Below, piece after piece: positions 62,948 to 64,000 of a stretch of DNA of 64,000 bases. Source of the stretch: Maricaulis sp. (lineage in GTDB: Bacteria; Pseudomonadota; Alphaproteobacteria; Caulobacterales; Maricaulaceae); contig NZ_JAEPNI010000001.1 in the NCBI RefSeq assembly GCF_017643475.1, forward strand, positions 682,001 to 746,000, given 5' to 3'. Under the pieces are notes generated by a model that worked only from the letters and a program-made list of their open reading frames with translations, did no database searches and was not told the DNA's origin. A program made the translations under genes and the position numbers. Positions within the stretch are counted from its first letter, which is position 1. Each line of letters starts with the position of its first letter.

Positions 62948-63526
62948 TCAGCGGCGGTATTTCAAAAGACCCGCATCCCGGAGATGGTCGTCGATCATCT
63001 CGCGCTGGTCCACGCTGAGTGGTGTCAGGCGAGGATAGACCGGCTGGGCCCGGTCATTGCTCCAGGCCTGGTCCCAGTGATCCGTGCCAGCGATAAAGGC
63101 GCGCAGCATGGCCTCGCCGCCGGTCTCGAATGCCCCGATCAGACAGGTGTCGACATAGGATTGCGGAACGGGATGATCAGCATCGGCGGTTTCGTGTTCC
63201 GTGTTAACGACGATCCAGAACTTGCCAGCGGGCAGGTCAGCCGCGTCCAGGCTTGAGCGCTCGACCGGCGTCCACACATATCCGCGCTCGCGATGACGCA
63301 TGTCCGGATTGATCTCCACAGGTACCAGCACTGCGTCCAGCGTCGAGGTCACATCCTCAACCAGCCCCAGATAGGTCGCGGCCTCGTCCCGGTAACGCAC
63401 CGACCAGGCCCGCCGCCAGCCCGGAAGTGCAACCTTCAGTGCGGGTCCGGTCATGTCGGAGTAGGTCTCGCGGCTATGCCGGCTGAGAATACTGCCATAG
63501 CCAATCATGTAGTCCCTGGCGGTCAT
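62948..63526 (-). CDS. Gamma-glutamylcyclotransferase-like protein
   Basis: A 192-aa cytoplasmic protein that opens with YMIGYGSIL, the GGCT-fold 'YGS' substrate-loop motif. It continues with the pattern VALPGWRRAWSVRYRDEAATYLGLVED and AVLVPVEINPDMRHRERGYVW, where a Glu (in VPVEI or RERGY) would be the general base. Family members make 5-oxoproline from gamma-glutamyl amines. GGAG lies 7 bp before ATG 63526. Confidence 0.75.
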   Translation of the reverse strand: MTARDYMIGYGSILSRHSRETYSDMTGPALKVALPGWRRAWSVRYRDEAATYLGLVEDVTSTLDAVLVPVEINPDMRHRERGYVWTPVERSSLDAADLPAGKFWIVVNTEHETADADHPVPQSYVDTCLIGAFETGGEAMLRAFIAGTDHWDQAWSNDRAQPVYPRLTPLSVDQREMIDDHLRDAGLLKYRR

Positions 63527-63543
63527 ACAGGCTCCAAACGCAA

Positions 63544-63569
63544 CGGGGCGCGGATTGCTCCGCGCCCCG
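63544..63569 (-). terminator. Hairpin downstream of the flotillin-family gene
   Basis: cggggcgcgga-ttgc-tccgcgccccg is a perfect 11-bp stem, 27 bp beyond the stop at 63596, followed on the minus strand by a weak gttgcgttt. Probably a terminator between flotillin and the next gene. Confidence 0.6.
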
Positions 63570-63595
63570 AGAGTGGGTTGTCAGGCTGGTGAAGT

Positions 63596-64000
63596 CTAGC
63601 CTTCCGCGTCGGTGACCTCGGCGACTTCGCCATTGACCGCACCGTTCAGCGCGTTCTCCAGCGAGGCCGGGTCGCCGGCCTTCAGGCCGATCTCCGACAG
63701 CATGGCGTCCAGCAGCGGGGCCTGGGCGCGATAGCGCAGGGCCGAGCTGACGACCTGGTCGGCCAGGCCACCTTCGCCACCAGCAGCACCATTGACCGGG
63801 CCGCCATTGGCGCCACCGCCCAGACCATCGACGTGCAGGATCTTGATGCCATCGATATTCTCGATCGGCTTCACGCTCTGGGCGATGATCTCCGGCAGGC
63901 TTTCCATCAGCTGCAGCTTGACCTGCATGGCGATTTGCTCCGGCGACAGGATGTTGGCCGCTTCATTGACCGCGCGCTTACCTTCAGCTTCGACCGCATA
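63596..64000 (-). CDS. Flotillin-family (SPFH/band-7) protein, C-terminal part (5' end outside window)
   Basis: The frame is open to the right edge: YAVEAEGKRAVNEAANILSPEQIA continues into MQVKLQLMESLPEIIAQSVKPIENIDGIKILHVDGLGGG. The pattern LQLMESLPEIIxxSVKPIENIDGIKI is the conserved flotillin C-terminal block. A Gly-rich, low-complexity tail follows (GGGANGGPVNGAAGGEGG). The family forms membrane scaffolds in bacterial lipid domains. Only about 135 C-terminal residues are visible. Confidence 0.88.
   Translation of the reverse strand, partial: YAVEAEGKRAVNEAANILSPEQIAMQVKLQLMESLPEIIAQSVKPIENIDGIKILHVDGLGGGANGGPVNGAAGGEGGLADQVVSSALRYRAQAPLLDAMLSEIGLKAGDPASLENALNGAVNGEVAEVTDAEG

Noticed and set aside
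1-64000. tRNA, rRNA, CRISPR arrays, insertion sequences, prophage
   Set aside because: No cloverleaf with a CCA-type end, no regularly spaced repeats and no transposase or integrase motifs were seen. A covariance-model scan would settle small RNAs that I cannot detect by eye.

Overview
The window looks like a chromosomal segment of a marine, stalked-type alphaproteobacterium of the Caulobacterales/Maricaulales (Maricaulis or a close relative). This is inferred from high GC, the Caulobacter-style pilA-cpaABCDEF-tadBC pilus locus, large TonB-dependent receptors, an alpha-glucan locus of the Caulobacter 'mal' type with flavin-dependent halogenase-like genes, and TTAA-based CtrA-like motifs. No tRNA, rRNA, CRISPR array, insertion sequence or phage gene was seen.

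Layout. 0-5 kb: end of a phosphonate-type ABC permease (phnE), a GT4 glycosyltransferase, and the bifunctional proline catabolic enzyme putA. 5-11 kb: ribonucleotide reductase genes nrdA and nrdB, each preceded by a pair of NrdR-like boxes. They are separated by an outer-membrane protein gene and an amidohydrolase gene broken by one in-frame TAA. 10.8-20.8 kb: metabolic genes, including a six-TM ABC-like membrane protein, a fused aspartokinase/diaminopimelate decarboxylase, an enoyl-CoA hydratase, AMP nucleosidase, a tyrosine phosphatase, and pabB-pabC. 20.7-32.0 kb: the Tad/Flp pilus locus. Two TadE-like minor pilins and a CpaC-N-domain-like protein run leftward. The pilin pilA (52 aa) and cpaA, B, C, D, E, F, tadB, tadC and a small TPR-like gene run rightward. 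32.0-32.6 kb: non-coding, with an 85-bp tandem duplication and REP-like palindromes.

32.6-52.1 kb: an alpha-glucan (maltodextrin/starch-like) utilisation locus. It holds two MFS sugar transporters, a LacI-family repressor, two GH13 alpha-glucosidases, a large TonB receptor, two flavin-dependent (tryptophan-type) halogenase homologues, a lipoprotein pullulanase-like GH13, a lipoprotein esterase and a GH97 alpha-glucosidase. TGCAA-rich, partly palindromic sites recur before nearly every transcription unit and suggest one LacI regulon. The inferred flow is: outer-surface and periplasmic hydrolysis (pullulanase-like, GH97), uptake by the TonB receptor, inner-membrane import by MFS carriers, and cytoplasmic hydrolysis by the GH13 enzymes. 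The role of the halogenase homologues is the most interesting open question in the window.

52-64 kb: moaA, a TauE/SafE exporter, an OXA-like class D beta-lactamase lipoprotein, a LytTR regulator with an atypical receiver domain, an orphan 1111-aa TonB receptor, an Lrp/AsnC regulator divergent from a class V aminotransferase, a curlin-repeat protein without visible curli secretion genes, a gamma-glutamylcyclotransferase-like protein, and the 3' part of a flotillin-family gene. Three convergent gene pairs overlap at exactly the tetranucleotide CTAG that carries both TAG stops.
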